A stretch of DNA of 55,158 bases from Xenorhabdus griffiniae (GCF_001028135.1 NZ_LDNM01000010.1:1-55158), one strand, 5' to 3'; shown: positions 16,439 through 28,664, counted from the stretch's first letter. The notes: a model not told the origin generated them from the letters alone. A program made the numbers and translations.

Positions 16439-17664
16439 TCGATTTGCACGGTTTCACCAGCAGCAACATGCCCACGTTCCCGTTCCAACACAATAAAACA
16501 GTTGCCGAAGTTATATGAACTAAATATATGGGAGCCTTGATGCCCCGTAGTTTGCACTTCTAATTCACCCTGTTCATTAAGTGAAGCAATACCACGTTGG
16601 AAATCCAGCCTGCCGGGGGATTTTTTCAAAGGTGTCGTCGTCCTGGCCGTGAGACGCATAGGTGATTGCCATGCAGTAAAACCCGATAGGTGGGCAATCA
16701 ACGGTTGTACCAATTGGTAGAACGTGAGCACGGCTGATACCGGGTTGCCAGGCAAGCCGCAGAACCAGGCATTTTCCAATTTACCGAAGGCGAAAGGTTT
16801 ACCCGGTTTGATGGCGAGTTTCCAAAAACTGATTTTTCCTGTTTCGTCTAAAATCTGTTTGGTGTAATCCGCTTCACCAACAGAAACGCCACCGCTACTG
16901 ATCACTAAATCAGTTTGTTTATCTGCTTCAATAAAGGCCCGGCGCAAGGCTTCAGGATCATCGCGGATTACGCCAAGATCGATGATTTCACACTCCAGTT
17001 TTTCCAGCATCAGGCGAATAGCAAACCGGTTGGTATCGTAAATTTGGCCTGCCTGTAAGGGTTCACCGATGGCTTGTAACTCGTCACCGGTAGAAAAAAT
17101 GGCAACTTTCAGCTTGCGGACAACATCAACCGTTGCAATGCCTAGTGAAGCAATCAGCGCTAATTGTGCTGTGGAGAGCTTGATCCCTTTTGGTAATACC
17201 ACCGCATTTTGGCTGATATCTTCCCCAATGGTGCGAATGTTCTGCCCCGGTTTTACCGGATGGGTGAAGCGAATTCCCATTTCGGTAGCCTCCGTTTGTT
17301 CTTGCATCACAACGGCATCAGCGCCAAAAGGAATGAGAGCACCGGTCATAATGCGGATACAACTGCCGTTCGGCCATTCCTGCTGAAACGGCATACCTGC
17401 CAGCGCTTTGCCTGCCACGGGTAAGATATGGTTTTCGTTAAGATCTGCCAGGCGAATCGCATAACCATCCATTGCTGAGTTATCAAACGAGGGGACGTTG
17501 ATCGGGGAAACGATATCAGTGGCGGTAATTCTGCCCATAGATTCGGTCAGGTTAATGGTTTCTGTCGTGATCAGAGGAGTTGCAGTAAGGGGAACGGTGT
17601 GTGTCAGTAATGTTTCCAGTGCTTGCTCAAGAGAGATTAAGTCTGAGGTATGACAGTGATCCAT
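16408..17664 (-). CDS. moeA: Molybdopterin molybdenumtransferase MoeA
   Basis: It inserts molybdate into adenylated molybdopterin to form active molybdenum cofactor. The 418 residues match E. coli MoeA (411) throughout. Conserved stretches are [11 protein letters not shown] near residue 60, [20 protein letters not shown] near 105, GEDIS, FSTGDEL near 190 and the ligand loop [14 protein letters not shown] near 255, which carries the catalytic acidic residue. The C-terminal domain keeps [10 protein letters not shown]. The extreme C-terminus is slightly longer than in E. coli and is encoded by the arm of an 18-bp hairpin. It is first in the moeA-moeB operon. A 205-bp AT-rich region separates it from the divergent transporter gene. 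Confidence 0.96.
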   Translation of the reverse strand: MDHCHTSDLISLEQALETLLTHTVPLTATPLITTETINLTESMGRITATDIVSPINVPSFDNSAMDGYAIRLADLNENHILPVAGKALAGMPFQQEWPNGSCIRIMTGALIPFGADAVVMQEQTEATEMGIRFTHPVKPGQNIRTIGEDISQNAVVLPKGIKLSTAQLALIASLGIATVDVVRKLKVAIFSTGDELQAIGEPLQAGQIYDTNRFAIRLMLEKLECEIIDLGVIRDDPEALRRAFIEADKQTDLVISSGGVSVGEADYTKQILDETGKISFWKLAIKPGKPFAFGKLENAWFCGLPGNPVSAVLTFYQLVQPLIAHLSGFTAWQSPMRLTARTTTPLKKSPGRLDFQRGIASLNEQGELEVQTTGHQGSHIFSSYNFGNCFIVLERERGHVAAGETVQIEFFNYLLKNK

Positions 17665-17869
17665 AAGAAACTCCCTATATGCCGCAAATTGCGGACAAGT
17701 GTTTATTCTTGTATTGGATGCATTATGGCAAAGATTGCATTGATGGGGAATGACAGGCAGTGGTGACTGCCACAGAGAGGGTTGTTAAGAAAAGATGTAT
17801 ATTATATTTATGGTTTGTTATAACTAAATAATGCCCCCAACCAATTAATTTCATTACTCTTTAATCACT

Positions 17870-19054
17870 ATGAAAAATCAAACGGTTACATCTCTTCATC
17901 GTAATTATCAAGCTGTTCAGATTGCATTAAGCGGTTTTCTCGCTTTGGTTGTTGCAATGGGAATAGGACGCTTCACTTTTACCCCACAAGTGCCATTGAT
18001 GATTGCTGAATCACAACTCACATTAACGAGTGCGGGGATAGTCGCCGCATTCAATTACCTCGGCTATCTGGCGGGTTCTTATGATGCCATGCGGGCGCCA
18101 CGTTTTGTGGAATGCCGTTTGTGGAGCGGTTTGTGGGGAGCCGTCATTATCACCCTGCTTTCTGCCTTGTTGGATGGACCGATATTGCATAGTATTGCCC
18201 GCTTTTTTATAGGTTGGGCCAGTGGTTGGACGTTGGTATTGGTAGCTGCATGGGCGAATGATGAATTGGCAAAATTGAGTCGTCCGGGGTTGAGTGCAGC
18301 CGTTTTCTCAGGGACAGGCGTGGGGATTTTTATTAGTGGTATGCTGGCAATTGGCATCCAATCCTGGCAGATGAGCGCAGCCAGTGCGTGGATGTTATAT
18401 GGTATTTTGGCGCTGTTATTCAGTGTTTACGTCAGTCGCTATCTGCCCCGCAGCGGTGAATTACACCGTCCGCAGACGGCGGGCGAAACACTGAGCCTGA
18501 CACCGGAAATCAAGCGATTGGTGTGGTGTTATAGCCTGGCTGGATTCGGCTATATTTTGCCTGCGACGTTTCTTTCCCAAATGGCGGCAGCGCGTTTTCC
18601 TGATAGCTTGTTTGCCCAATTTGTCTGGCCAATATTTGGCGGTGCGTCGGTCGTTGGCATCATGCTGGGAATTTTGTTGCGTAATGTATCAACATCCCGA
18701 ATCCGTCTGGCGGTTACGTTATGGCTCCAGGCACTCGGCATCCTGATTGTGGAAATATTACCGGGCATTGGTGGTTTGATGATTGGGGCATTGCTGATAG
18801 GCGGTGGATTTATGTGTGTGGTACAGCTTGCTTTACAGTATGGCCGTGAATTGGCGCCCAATCATGCCCGTTATATGGCGGGATTGCTGACCACGGGCTA
18901 TGCGCTGGGGCAATTGGTAGGGCCAATGTTATCCGCGACTTCGACATGGCTGACAGGCAAATTAGAACCTGCTTTGTATATCGCATTTATTGGGTTGCTC
19001 ATTGCCGGTTTACTGGTATTTTATCGCACCAATACCTATCGTGAACCATCCTGA
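17870..19054 (+). CDS. YbfB/YjiJ-family MFS transporter
   Basis: A 394-residue inner-membrane protein with about twelve hydrophobic helices of the major facilitator superfamily. The first helix carries MGIGRFTFTPQVPLMI, the signature of the YbfB/YjiJ branch. Further family blocks are AAFNYLGYLAGS near residue 60, SGTGVGIFISG near 147 and the late LLTTGYALGQLVGP near 342. The substrate is unknown for the branch. It is divergent from moeA, with no linked enzyme gene. The ATG lacks a clear ribosome binding site, but no better start is available, and the first helix begins only after about 18 hydrophilic residues. Confidence 0.88.
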   Translation: MKNQTVTSLHRNYQAVQIALSGFLALVVAMGIGRFTFTPQVPLMIAESQLTLTSAGIVAAFNYLGYLAGSYDAMRAPRFVECRLWSGLWGAVIITLLSALLDGPILHSIARFFIGWASGWTLVLVAAWANDELAKLSRPGLSAAVFSGTGVGIFISGMLAIGIQSWQMSAASAWMLYGILALLFSVYVSRYLPRSGELHRPQTAGETLSLTPEIKRLVWCYSLAGFGYILPATFLSQMAAARFPDSLFAQFVWPIFGGASVVGIMLGILLRNVSTSRIRLAVTLWLQALGILIVEILPGIGGLMIGALLIGGGFMCVVQLALQYGRELAPNHARYMAGLLTTGYALGQLVGPMLSATSTWLTGKLEPALYIAFIGLLIAGLLVFYRTNTYREPS

Positions 19055-19100
19055 TTTGGTGCATTGATGATGTACGGGTATAGTTATGCGCTCGCGTATA

Positions 19101-19210
19101 CGATATATACTCGATAAACTTCAAGTTGCAATCCGCAAGACGGCGCAGAGCCTTATATCTCCCCGCTGCACGGGGAAATATAACACGCATCTTGAAGTTG
19201 GATTGGTATA
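19101..19210 (+). repeat. Dispersed palindromic intergenic repeat, copy B
   Basis: A complete-looking copy runs from TATATACTCGATAAAC to GATTGGTATA. TTCAAGTTG near the left end mirrors CTTGAAGTTG near the right end. A central CCCCG-CTGCA-CGGGG hairpin is flanked by ATAT. It matches window positions 1-79 in reverse. It lies between the transporter gene and folE; the rest of the gap holds the folE upstream region. Confidence 0.65.
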
Positions 19211-19328
19211 TGCGTAGAACAAGATAAATAAAGTCGATATTGTGTGGTATTACATTCGCTGATATCTGCGTAAAATAAGCGCCCTGATTTCCCGTCAAGT
19301 AACGAAAATATTTACCCTGGAGAAACTG

Positions 19329-19997
19329 ATGTCATCCTTAAGTACAGAAGCTGCACTGGTGCATTCGGCACTGGCTGAGCGTGGTCTTGAAACCCCATTG
19401 CGTGAACAAACTTTGGAGCCAGAGGTGCGTAAGGTACGCATTAAGGCACACATGACAGAAATTATGAAGCTGTTAAATCTCGATTTGAGTGATGACAGTC
19501 TGGCAGATACGCCCGGTCGTATCGCCAAAATGTATGTGGATGAGATATTCTCAGGGTTGGACTATAACAATTTCCCGAAAATTACGCTGATAGAAAATAA
19601 AATGAAAGTGGATGAAATGGTGACCGTGCGTGATATTACGATGACCAGCACTTGTGAACACCATTTTGTCACTATTGATGGCAAAGCCACGGTTGCTTAT
19701 ATTCCTAAGGATAAGGTCATTGGTTTGTCGAAGATTAACCGGATTGTCCAGTTTTTTGCACAGCGCCCACAAGTGCAGGAACGCTTAACACAGCAGATCC
19801 TGATTGCATTACAAACCCTGCTTGGCACAAATAACGTCGCTGTTTCCATTGATGCTGTTCATTATTGCGTGAAAGCGCGCGGCATTCGTGATGCGACCAG
19901 TACGACGACGACGACTTCTCTGGGAGGGTTATTTAAAACCAGCCAGAATACACGGCAGGAATTCCTGCGTGCCGTGCGTCATCTGCATTTATCATGA
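19329..19997 (+). CDS. folE: GTP cyclohydrolase I
   Basis: The first enzyme of folate synthesis; it converts GTP to 7,8-dihydroneopterin triphosphate as a toroidal decamer. The 222 residues equal E. coli FolE in length and are nearly identical from about residue 60 on. Zinc-ligand and active-site motifs are [15 protein letters not shown] near 108-122 and [15 protein letters not shown] near 178-192. The ATG follows GGAGAAACTG. The next gene starts 15 bp downstream, and the folE-yeiB pairing is conserved with E. coli. Confidence 0.97.
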   Translation: MSSLSTEAALVHSALAERGLETPLREQTLEPEVRKVRIKAHMTEIMKLLNLDLSDDSLADTPGRIAKMYVDEIFSGLDYNNFPKITLIENKMKVDEMVTVRDITMTSTCEHHFVTIDGKATVAYIPKDKVIGLSKINRIVQFFAQRPQVQERLTQQILIALQTLLGTNNVAVSIDAVHYCVKARGIRDATSTTTTTSLGGLFKTSQNTRQEFLRAVRHLHLS

Positions 19998-20012
19998 TGA
20001 ATTTCTATTATC

Positions 20013-21170
20013 ATGAAACAGAGTTGTAATGGGGTAATGTGTCAGAGAATTGAAGTACTTGATAGTGTGCGTGGTGTTGCCATTTTGGGAATATTGTTGC
20101 TGAACATTTCCAGTTTTGCTTTGCCGTATGCAGCGTCCATGAATTTGTTTTATAAAGATTCAGTCTCGTTCTCTGATGTGATGACATGGTCTGTCTTGAG
20201 TACCTTTACTCAGGGAAAATTCCTGTTTATCTTGACGCTGTTGTTCGGAGCATCACTCGAATTGCTTCGGCAGCGGGGACGGGACTGGAATATTTCCAGG
20301 TTACTGGTTTTGGCTGTTATTGGTTTGTTGCATGGAGTTTTGCTATGGGATGGTGACATTTTGTTGCTATATGGCGTTGTTGGCTTATTGGCATGGCGTT
20401 TTATCAATACCCGTCAAAAGTTGTTTGGTACAGCGGCGACGTTCTATTTATTCGGCGTAATGATGTTTTACCTTCTGGGGCTGTTTCCCTTAGGGGAAAA
20501 TAATGCATTCTGGCAGCCTACACTGGAAGATATTTCTTATGAAAGCTACTGGAAAATGTATGGTGGATTATTGGCCATAGAATACCGTATTCGTCAGATA
20601 AGCGGGGCGATGATAGTGGTGATTGTGCAATATGGCTGGCAATTAATCGGAGTCATGCTTTGTGGCGCGATGTTACTGCGTAATGGTTGGTTAAAAGGGG
20701 AGTTTAGCCATAAGCATTACCGCCGTTTGGCGCTATGTCTGATCCCGGCTGGCATGGCAATTCAGGGTATTGCTTTGTCGATACAATACTTATATCCCTA
20801 CAGTTATTTTGCATCCTGGACTGTCCGTTACACCATTACTGAACTGGCAACACCGTTGCTGGCATTGGCTTATATCGCATTGATTTATGGATTCTGGCCT
20901 GCCATTTCGCGTTGGAAAATCACGTTTTGGCTCCGGCAGGTCGGAAAAATGGCACTGAGTAGTTACGTGTTGCAAACACTGATTTGCACCACACTTTTTT
21001 ATCGCTTTGAGTTATTTGGGCAGTTTAGCCGTTTGGAGTTAATGGCATTTATTCCCTTTATCTGGGTATTGAATATTGGGTTTGCTTGCTGGTGGCTGAA
21101 ACGTTATTCTCAGGGACCGATGGAAAAGCTCTGGCGCAGCTTAACAGCAAAATTGGCAGGTAAGGTTTAG
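20013..21170 (+). CDS. yeiB: DUF418 membrane protein YeiB
   Basis: A 385-residue inner-membrane protein with roughly ten hydrophobic segments. It opens with VLDSVRGVAILGILLLNISS, the hallmark of the YeiB/DUF418 family, and has LHGVLLWDGDILLLYGVVGL in the middle. The C-terminal part matches E. coli YeiB (LRQVGKMALSSYVLQTLIC-type helix and the ending KRYSQGPMEKLWR). The biochemical role is unknown. It is probably co-transcribed with folE, 15 bp upstream. The start is uncertain: ATG 20013 or ATG 20037 (giving MCQRIEVLD), neither with a strong ribosome binding site. The second fits the E. coli N-terminus better. Confidence 0.9.
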   Translation: MKQSCNGVMCQRIEVLDSVRGVAILGILLLNISSFALPYAASMNLFYKDSVSFSDVMTWSVLSTFTQGKFLFILTLLFGASLELLRQRGRDWNISRLLVLAVIGLLHGVLLWDGDILLLYGVVGLLAWRFINTRQKLFGTAATFYLFGVMMFYLLGLFPLGENNAFWQPTLEDISYESYWKMYGGLLAIEYRIRQISGAMIVVIVQYGWQLIGVMLCGAMLLRNGWLKGEFSHKHYRRLALCLIPAGMAIQGIALSIQYLYPYSYFASWTVRYTITELATPLLALAYIALIYGFWPAISRWKITFWLRQVGKMALSSYVLQTLICTTLFYRFELFGQFSRLELMAFIPFIWVLNIGFACWWLKRYSQGPMEKLWRSLTAKLAGKV

Positions 21171-21187
21171 AGAAATCCGCCGTAAAC

Positions 21188-21208
21188 CCTCGCCCAATGC
21201 GGGCGGGG
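21188..21208. terminator. Probable yeiB terminator hairpin
   Basis: CCTCGCCC and GGGCGGGG form an 8-bp GC-rich stem (one T-G pair) with a 5-nt loop, 18 bp after yeiB and before convergent sanA. No strong T run follows, so the call is tentative. Confidence 0.45.
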
Positions 21209-21240
21209 ATATAAGTTTGTCGGTAAACTGCCACTTTTAT

Positions 21241-22077
<837 letters not shown>

Positions 22078-22140
22078 TTAAAAAAATATAAAGCCATTAT
22101 TTATGATTTATCTGACCAGATTATTATTTGATTACTTTTC

Positions 22141-22167
22141 AAGCCTGCCAATATTATTAGCAGGCTT
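22141..22167 (-). terminator. maeA terminator
   Basis: AAGCCTGC and GCAGGCTT form a perfect 8-bp stem with an 11-nt loop, 15 bp after the maeA stop. It is followed on the minus strand by GAAAAGTAATC. Confidence 0.6.
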
Positions 22168-22181
22168 ATTTATTACCAATA

Positions 22182-23879
22182 TCAGAATGAAGTGCGTTTA
22201 TACACGCGATATTCTGGTTTCCAGAAATTGCGCTCAATCGCTTCATCCAACGCATCTTCCGATGTAACAATCGCTACGCCTTGAATTTGGGCTTTTTTTG
22301 CTACTTCTTTGGCTATTTTGCGGGAAACACCCTGGATGTCATCAATCAGTGGCAACAATGGGCCTGAGCCTGTTTGCGCCAGCGGTGAACACTCCGCTAA
22401 TGCGCGGCTGGCCGCCATCAACATATCATCGGTAACACGTTTGGCACCGGCAGCGATAACACCTAAGCCGATCCCCGGGAAGATATAGGAGTTGTTGCAT
22501 TGTGCGATTGGATATTCCTGACCGTCATATTTTACTGGTGCAAACGGGCTTCCTGTAGCGACCAATGCTTTGCCTTCCGTCCAGTTGATGATGTCTTCCG
22601 GGCGAGCTTCCACTCGTGATGTTGGGTTGGACAGCGGCATCACGATAGGACGTTCACAATGTTTGTGCATTTCACGGATGATCCCTTCGGTAAATAGACC
22701 AGATTGACCAGAAACACCAATCAGAACCGTAGGTTTGGCATTGCGAACCACGTCCATCAATGAGAGAGAATCGCGGGTGACATCCCACGATTGCAAGACG
22801 GTGCTTTTCTGTACCAATGCACTTTGGAAATCCAGTAAGTTTGGCAGCTTGTCAGTGAGGAGGCCAAAGCGGTCAACCATAAACACGCGGGCACGAGCTT
22901 GTTCATCACTCAATCCTTCAGATTTCATTTGGGCAATGATCTGCTCTGCAATACCACAGCCCGCAGAGCCGGCACCGAGGAATGCCACGGTCTGGTCTTT
23001 CAACTGGCGGCCGGCGGCCCGGCTGGCGGCAATCAGGCTACCTAAAGCAACCGCTGCGGTGCCCTGGATGTCATCATTGAAGCAGCAAAGCTCATCGCGA
23101 TAGCGGTTCAACAGCGGCATGGCGTTGTTCTGGGCAAAATCTTCAAATTGCAGCAGTACGTTAGGCCAGCGACGTTTCACAGCCTGAATAAACTCATCGA
23201 CAAATTCATCGTACTCTTTGCCAGTAATGCGTGGATGACGCCAGCCCATATACAGAGGGTCATTGAGGCGCTGTGGGTTATTGGTTCCTACATCCAGAAC
23301 CACAGGCAGGGTATAAGCAGGGCTGATCCCGCCACAGGAGGTATACAGCGACAGTTTACCGATAGGAATACCCATGCCGCCGATCCCCTGATCACCCAGA
23401 CCAAGAATGCGCTCACCATCGGTAACAACGATAACTTTTACATTCTGCTTGGTGGCATTTTGCAGCATATCATCAATGTAAGCCCGGTTTGGGTAGGAGA
23501 TAAACAAGCCACGGGCACGGCGGTAAATATCAGAAAAGTGTTCACACGCTTCACCAACAGTTGGCGTGTAGATAATAGGCATCATTTCGCTTAAGTGGGC
23601 ATCAAGGAGACGATAGAACAGCGTTTCGTTGGTGTCCTGAATATTCCTTAAATAAATGTGTCTATCGATATCGTATTTGAAATCGCAATATTGGCGGTAG
23701 GCGCGTTCGGCCTGCTCTTCTATTGTTTCAACGGCCTGCGGCAATAAGCCGTGTAAATTGAAATGACTACGTTCTTCTTCTGTAAAGGCACTGCCTTTAT
23801 TCAGCAGAGGAAATTCCAACAAGATAGGGCCAGCGTAGGGAATATAGAGAGGACGTTTACTTTCGTGTTCCAGTTCCAT
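22182..23879 (-). CDS. maeA: NAD-dependent malic enzyme
   Basis: It oxidatively decarboxylates malate to pyruvate with NAD, feeding pyruvate from the TCA cycle. The 565 residues equal E. coli MaeA (SfcA) in length. Recognisable blocks are [20 protein letters not shown] near residue 100, [14 protein letters not shown] near 152, the metal site [10 protein letters not shown] and [10 protein letters not shown] near 247-275, and the NAD loop [14 protein letters not shown] near 300. The C-terminal YKRTSF closes the protein. It is monocistronic with a terminator after it. The 162-bp upstream region is AT-rich; no specific operator was recognised. Confidence 0.97.
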   Translation of the reverse strand: MELEHESKRPLYIPYAGPILLEFPLLNKGSAFTEEERSHFNLHGLLPQAVETIEEQAERAYRQYCDFKYDIDRHIYLRNIQDTNETLFYRLLDAHLSEMMPIIYTPTVGEACEHFSDIYRRARGLFISYPNRAYIDDMLQNATKQNVKVIVVTDGERILGLGDQGIGGMGIPIGKLSLYTSCGGISPAYTLPVVLDVGTNNPQRLNDPLYMGWRHPRITGKEYDEFVDEFIQAVKRRWPNVLLQFEDFAQNNAMPLLNRYRDELCCFNDDIQGTAAVALGSLIAASRAAGRQLKDQTVAFLGAGSAGCGIAEQIIAQMKSEGLSDEQARARVFMVDRFGLLTDKLPNLLDFQSALVQKSTVLQSWDVTRDSLSLMDVVRNAKPTVLIGVSGQSGLFTEGIIREMHKHCERPIVMPLSNPTSRVEARPEDIINWTEGKALVATGSPFAPVKYDGQEYPIAQCNNSYIFPGIGLGVIAAGAKRVTDDMLMAASRALAECSPLAQTGSGPLLPLIDDIQGVSRKIAKEVAKKAQIQGVAIVTSEDALDEAIERNFWKPEYRVYKRTSF

Positions 23880-24041
23880 GATGCTTACTCTTTGAACTTA
23901 TCAATAACAAAATCGGCTATAGATCCTAAGAAGATAAAAACAATAAGTACAGTAAATGTTACTTAGATATGATTATCATGAGCAAAAATGAGAGATAACA
24001 TACAGAATTGGCTAATAAAATGTTATTGGATGATACACATT

Positions 24042-24926
24042 TCAAAATGTATACCGTTCTGCTTTTGTACAGCCGAGAGCCGTTAATGTGCATTCTGTCG
24101 CATTCCATTGTGATAAATGGCTATTTTCGCCTTCCACCAAAACGGCTCGCTTGATGGATTGACAATCGCCACCTGCCATATTCATGAAAATCAGAGCTGC
24201 CTGTAATGGTGGTAAACTTGGGTTGAATGCCGCATTTTCTGCATAACGGCCGGTATAAACTTTCCCTTGTTCATCTTGTAGGGCAATGCCTGCATGGGAT
24301 TGGCTATAAGGCGCATGGCTACGGTTCGCTGCATCCAGTGCTGCCTGCACCAATTCGTCACTGCTAGCTAACTGATGGCCGTGATTAACCTCATCCAGCA
24401 ACAATGGTGTGTCGGCTAAATCGCGCGGGCCAAAGGCTTCTGGCAGGTAATCGGCCAGAGTCAATGGTGGCCGGCTGGGGAGGCAAACTTCCAATTGTGT
24501 TCCACTATTCAGTTCATTCATAAATTGTCGGCAATGGCCACAAGGTGAATAGTTGACGGTGATGGCAACCAACTTTTTCTCACCACGCAACCAAGCGTGC
24601 GTGATGGCGGATTGTTCTGCATGGATAGTTTGCTGTAATGGAACCCCAGCGAATTCCATATTGGCACCGAAATAGAGATTGCCACTTTCTCCCCGGACAA
24701 TTGCGCCAACATAAAAATGGGAAATAGGCGCACGGGAATAGGCTGCGGCAAGTGGTAATAAGGCTAATGCCAGCGCCTGATCGTCTGATCCGCAGAGCTG
24801 TTTAATTGACGCCGCTTGCTCTGCGGTCAGCATGGCGGGAAAATCGTCATTGCCAATATAAGGTAAGAGGGCTTTTTGCAGTTCAGGTGTGATTTTTGCC
24901 CAGATAGCGTGAAAACGAACTTGCAT
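24042..24926 (-). CDS. cdd: Cytidine deaminase
   Basis: A homodimeric zinc enzyme that deaminates cytidine and deoxycytidine to uridine nucleosides for pyrimidine salvage. The 294 residues match the long E. coli type. The catalytic HAEQ motif (zinc ligand His and proton-shuttling Glu) is near residue 102, and the paired cysteines SPCGHC are near 129. The C-terminal half is the degenerate second deaminase domain ([14 protein letters not shown]). It lies downstream of yohJ-yohK on the same strand, as in E. coli, but a 192-bp gap suggests its own promoter. A TGTGATAAATAGCATA sequence near 24982 is only half like a CRP site. Confidence 0.96.
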   Translation of the reverse strand: MQVRFHAIWAKITPELQKALLPYIGNDDFPAMLTAEQAASIKQLCGSDDQALALALLPLAAAYSRAPISHFYVGAIVRGESGNLYFGANMEFAGVPLQQTIHAEQSAITHAWLRGEKKLVAITVNYSPCGHCRQFMNELNSGTQLEVCLPSRPPLTLADYLPEAFGPRDLADTPLLLDEVNHGHQLASSDELVQAALDAANRSHAPYSQSHAGIALQDEQGKVYTGRYAENAAFNPSLPPLQAALIFMNMAGGDCQSIKRAVLVEGENSHLSQWNATECTLTALGCTKAERYTF

Positions 24927-25118
24927 AGAATGATCTCCAAATTAATTGAAGGTCATTCTAGGACGTCTGTTCAGGTTTGCAATGTGATAAATAGCATATA
25001 ATTAATGAAATTCGTGTAAACAAGATATCATTTTATTAACCTATATCAAATTTTTGCTATTTTGTTGGATTTGTTTACTTTCTTGCTACGATTTTGTAAC
25101 CCGTAACCCATAAAATGA

Positions 25119-25814
25119 TTAGCCAAACAGATGCAGCAATACGGGAAATAGAAAAGGGGCAATCAGTGAGGTAATAATGCCGCAGGTCATTAAGGCCAGT
25201 GAGCTGTATGCCCCTTCAATATGATCCATTTCTGCACAGCGAGCCGTTCCCACCGCATGAGATGCTGTACCCATTGCCAACCCTCGTGCCGACGGGGTTT
25301 TTATTTTCAGGGCGTTAAATAGATTGTGACCAAAGATAGCCCCCAAAATCCCTACCATAATGACACAAGCTGCACTAATGGCGGGAATACCACCAATGGA
25401 ATCGGCTACAGCCATAGCGATTGGGGTCGTCACGGATTTGGGGAGCACAGAGGCCGCAATTTGCGGTGTAGCCCCTGCCCATAATGCGATGGCAGTCCCC
25501 GTAACCATGGCGACAATGCTGCCGACAAAACAGATACTAATAATGGATTTCCACTGGGCACGGATTTGATGTAGCTGTTCATACAGCGGAAAAGCCAGTG
25601 CAACAACGGCAGGTTGCAGCACATCGTTCAGTATCCGGCTGCCGGCAAAATAGTGTTTGTAAGGAGTATGCGTCAGCAACAGCAGAGGAATGATAACGGC
25701 CATTGAGATCAGTAACGGATTAAATATCGGCAGTTTGAGTCGCACTGACAGTTTTTTAGCGCCGTAAAATACAATCAGAGTTAATGGTAGTGACCACCAG
25801 ATATGGCTTAACAT
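25119..25814 (-). CDS. yohK: CidB/LrgB-family membrane protein YohK
   Basis: A 231-residue inner-membrane protein with about seven hydrophobic helices of the CidB/LrgB family, the partner of the holin-like CidA/LrgA proteins. Members are implicated in murein hydrolase control and, in some species, export of glycolate or pyruvate. Conserved features are [16 protein letters not shown] near residue 30 and [16 protein letters not shown] near 178, the family signature. Its ATG lies inside the end of yohJ (7-bp overlap), so translation of the two is coupled. E. coli YohK also has 231 residues. Confidence 0.93.
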   Translation of the reverse strand: MLSHIWWSLPLTLIVFYGAKKLSVRLKLPIFNPLLISMAVIIPLLLLTHTPYKHYFAGSRILNDVLQPAVVALAFPLYEQLHQIRAQWKSIISICFVGSIVAMVTGTAIALWAGATPQIAASVLPKSVTTPIAMAVADSIGGIPAISAACVIMVGILGAIFGHNLFNALKIKTPSARGLAMGTASHAVGTARCAEMDHIEGAYSSLALMTCGIITSLIAPFLFPVLLHLFG

Positions 25815-26305
25815 TTTTCTTTCTCTTCCGGTTCTTGTGATAACGGTTGTGATGGATTTGTGGGGGTTGAGATGGGTTCTTGCTGCTTAGTACCAGTCTG
25901 GCTAGTCTCCATTTGCCGAGCACTGATAATGACTCGTTCACGATGAATATAGTGGGAACTATAAGCAACAACGACCATAACAATCACTGTGCTAACGATA
26001 CAAGAAAGGAGAATAGGGAGCATTTGTTGGCTAAGTTGTGGGTAATAATCCATGATCCCCACCCCGATGGGCAAAAAGAGCAGTGTCATGTGTTTCATCA
26101 ACAGGCTACAGCCTGGTTTTACCCAATGTGAGGGAATAATTTGGGATGCGAGTAAGCCAAACAAGAGAAGTAAGCCAATAATACTGCCGGGGAGAGAGAA
26201 AGGAAGTTGTGCCGAAATGATATTCCCCGCGATCAGGCACAAATAAAGCAGCGCGAATGCGCGCAGGTATTGCCAACCTGTTATCAGCACATTTTGGAAA
26301 GACAT
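25808..26305 (-). CDS. yohJ: CidA/LrgA-family membrane protein YohJ with extended tail
   Basis: A holin-like protein of four hydrophobic helices. The family core [31 protein letters not shown] is visible as [26 protein letters not shown] and [14 protein letters not shown]. The 165 residues exceed E. coli YohJ (132): after [10 protein letters not shown] a tail of about 35 residues, rich in Gln, Pro, Thr and Glu and free of hydrophobic stretches, has been added. I start at the ATG at 26305, behind GAGGA. The TTG two codons upstream is unlikely. It is first in the yohJ-yohK pair. Confidence 0.9.
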   Translation of the reverse strand: MSFQNVLITGWQYLRAFALLYLCLIAGNIISAQLPFSLPGSIIGLLLLFGLLASQIIPSHWVKPGCSLLMKHMTLLFLPIGVGIMDYYPQLSQQMLPILLSCIVSTVIVMVVVAYSSHYIHRERVIISARQMETSQTGTKQQEPISTPTNPSQPLSQEPEEKEKC

Positions 26306-26379
26306 AATCAATAATTCCTCAATATAACGAGGTTTTTATCATACGACTAACATTATAAATGTGCCATACATCACATTAA

Positions 26380-26407
26380 AAAGCGGGTCTTTTTTGGAAC
26401 CCGCTTT
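26380..26407. terminator. metG terminator
   Basis: AAAGCGGGT and ACCCGCTTT form a perfect 9-bp stem with a 10-nt loop, about 50 bp after the metG stop, followed on the minus strand by AATGTGATG. It separates metG from yohJ. Confidence 0.65.
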
Positions 26408-26453
26408 GTTATCTAATTGATAATTAATGATATCTATTAAAAATATGCCACTA

Positions 26454-28481
26454 TCATTTAACCTGCATACCGGGTTGGGCACCGCTGTCTGGGCTTAACA
26501 GGAAAATGTCTTTTCCACCAGGACCTGCTGCCATCACCATACCTTCTGAAATACCGAAGCGCATCTTGCGTGGAGCAAGGTTGGCAACCATCACTGTCAG
26601 ACGGTTTTCCAGCGCCTTGGGATCAGGATAGGCTGAACGAATACCAGAGAAGACCTGGCGAGTTTCACCACCGAGATCAAGTGTGAGTTTCAGTAACTTA
26701 TCTGAACCTTCGACAAAATCAGCCTGTTTGATCAGGGCGATCCGCAGGTCAACCTTGGCAAAGTCATCAAATGCAATGGTGTCCTGAATGGGATCATCTG
26801 CCAGCGGGCCTGTTACAGTTTGTTGTGGCTCGATGCTCTCTTTTGAATCAGCAACTATGGCTTCAATTTTCGCCATTTCGATGCGGTTGAACAGCGCCTT
26901 GAATGGTGAAACATCATGGTTCAACAAAGGTTGCTGGATGCCATCCCAAGTCAGTTCAGTATTCAGGAAGGCTTCTGCCCGTGTGGCCAAAGCCGGGAGT
27001 ACAGGTTTCAGGTAAGTCATCAGCACGCGGAACAGGTTAATTCCCATTGAACAGATTGCTTGCAGATCAGCATCACGGCCTTCTTGTTTCGCCACAATCC
27101 ACGGGGCTTGTTCATCAACATAGCGGTTAGCCAGATCGGCCAGTGCCATCATTTCACGGATCGCCTTGCCGAATTCACGATTGGTAAAATCGTCTGCAAT
27201 GCCCTGTGCAGCATCGACGAATTTCTGGTATAGCGCAGGATCAGCGAGTTGCTCCGCCAGTTTGCCGCCAAAGCGCTTGTTGATAAAGCCCGCATTGCGT
27301 GAAGCAAGGTTAACCACTTTGTTAACGACATCGCTGTTTACACGCTGAACAAAATCTTCCAGATTCAGATCAATATCGTCAATGCGGGAAGAGAGTTTTG
27401 CCGCGTAATAATAGCGCAGGCAGTCTGCATCCAGGTGTTTCAGATAAGTACTGGCCTTGATGAAGGTGCCACGGGACTTGGACATCTTAGTGCCGTTAAC
27501 CGTGATATAACCGTGGACAAACAGGTTGGTTGGCTTACGGTAGTTACAGCCTTCCAACATGGCTGGCCAGAACAGACTGTGGAAATAAACGATGTCTTTG
27601 CCAATAAAATGGTAGAGATCGGCTTTGGAATCTTTTGCCCAGAACTCATCGAAATTCAGGTCATCACGTTTATCACACAGATTCTGGAATGAACCCATAT
27701 AACCAATTGGGGCATCCAGCCAGACATAGAAATATTTACCGGGCTGATCGGGGATCTCAAAACCAAAATAAGGTGAATCACGGGTAATATCCCATTGTTG
27801 CAGCCCCGCTTCGAACCACTCCTGCATTTTATTAGCCACTTGCTCCTGCAAGGTGCCGGAACGCGTCCATTTTTGCAGCATATCGCTGAAAGCAGGCAGA
27901 TCGAAGAAGAAATGCTCTGTGTCACGCATTTCTGGCGTTGCGCCGGAGACAACAGAACGAGGATTAAGCAATTCCGTTGGGGAATAGGTGGTTCCGCAAA
28001 CTTCACAGTTATCGCCGTACTGGTCTTCTGCCTTACATTTCGGGCAGGCACCTTTGACGAAACGGTCTGGCAGGAACATACTTTTTTCTGGATCAAATAA
28101 TTGAGAAATTGTCCGGTTTTTAATGTAACCGTTCTTTTTCAGTTCCAGATAAATTTGAGAGGCAAGAACTCTGTTCTCTTCGCTGTGCGTAGAGTGGTAA
28201 TTATCATAGCTGATGGCAAAACCGGCAAAATCCTGCTGATGCTCTAGGCTCACCTTGGCAATCATCTCTTCTGGAGAAATGCCACTCTGCTGTGCTTTCA
28301 GCATAATTGGTGTACCGTGGGCATCGTCGGCACAGACAAAGTGAACCTCTTTGCCGCGCATTCGATGATAACGAACCCAAATATCAGCCTGAATGTGTTC
28401 CAGAATATGACCGAGATGAATTGGACCGTTAGCATAAGGTAACGCACAGGTCACCAATAATTTGTTCGCGACTTGAGACAT
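26454..28481 (-). CDS. metG: Methionyl-tRNA synthetase
   Basis: A class I aminoacyl-tRNA synthetase that charges both tRNA-Met species. The 675 residues match E. coli MetG (677). The HIGH signature reads HLGH at 22-25. The zinc knuckle has CPKC and CEVC pairs near 145-161. The KMSKS motif is near residue 335 ([11 protein letters not shown]). The C-terminal 110 residues form the Trbp111-like dimerisation and tRNA-binding domain ([12 protein letters not shown] to the end). It is divergent from mrp across 183 bp, as in E. coli. Confidence 0.98.
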   Translation of the reverse strand: MSQVANKLLVTCALPYANGPIHLGHILEHIQADIWVRYHRMRGKEVHFVCADDAHGTPIMLKAQQSGISPEEMIAKVSLEHQQDFAGFAISYDNYHSTHSEENRVLASQIYLELKKNGYIKNRTISQLFDPEKSMFLPDRFVKGACPKCKAEDQYGDNCEVCGTTYSPTELLNPRSVVSGATPEMRDTEHFFFDLPAFSDMLQKWTRSGTLQEQVANKMQEWFEAGLQQWDITRDSPYFGFEIPDQPGKYFYVWLDAPIGYMGSFQNLCDKRDDLNFDEFWAKDSKADLYHFIGKDIVYFHSLFWPAMLEGCNYRKPTNLFVHGYITVNGTKMSKSRGTFIKASTYLKHLDADCLRYYYAAKLSSRIDDIDLNLEDFVQRVNSDVVNKVVNLASRNAGFINKRFGGKLAEQLADPALYQKFVDAAQGIADDFTNREFGKAIREMMALADLANRYVDEQAPWIVAKQEGRDADLQAICSMGINLFRVLMTYLKPVLPALATRAEAFLNTELTWDGIQQPLLNHDVSPFKALFNRIEMAKIEAIVADSKESIEPQQTVTGPLADDPIQDTIAFDDFAKVDLRIALIKQADFVEGSDKLLKLTLDLGGETRQVFSGIRSAYPDPKALENRLTVMVANLAPRKMRFGISEGMVMAAGPGGKDIFLLSPDSGAQPGMQVK

Positions 28482-28664
28482 AGTTAGGATCAGACTTCCG
28501 TAAAGTGAAAAGGGTTTTTGATGTTACCTGATAAGGCGCGTTGCTGCTAGGGTAACGCGAGATCTTCGTCACTTTTACGGGTTACCTTTATCCGAAGTGG
28601 TTAGCTTCTGTTATGATGGCTGAACAGTTTTAGGTTTGAGAAAGATAAATCAAAAGGAGCTGGG

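Noticed and set aside
24975-25005. Possible CRP site upstream of cdd
   Set aside because: Only the TGTGA half fits; the second half (GCATA) departs too far from TCACA.
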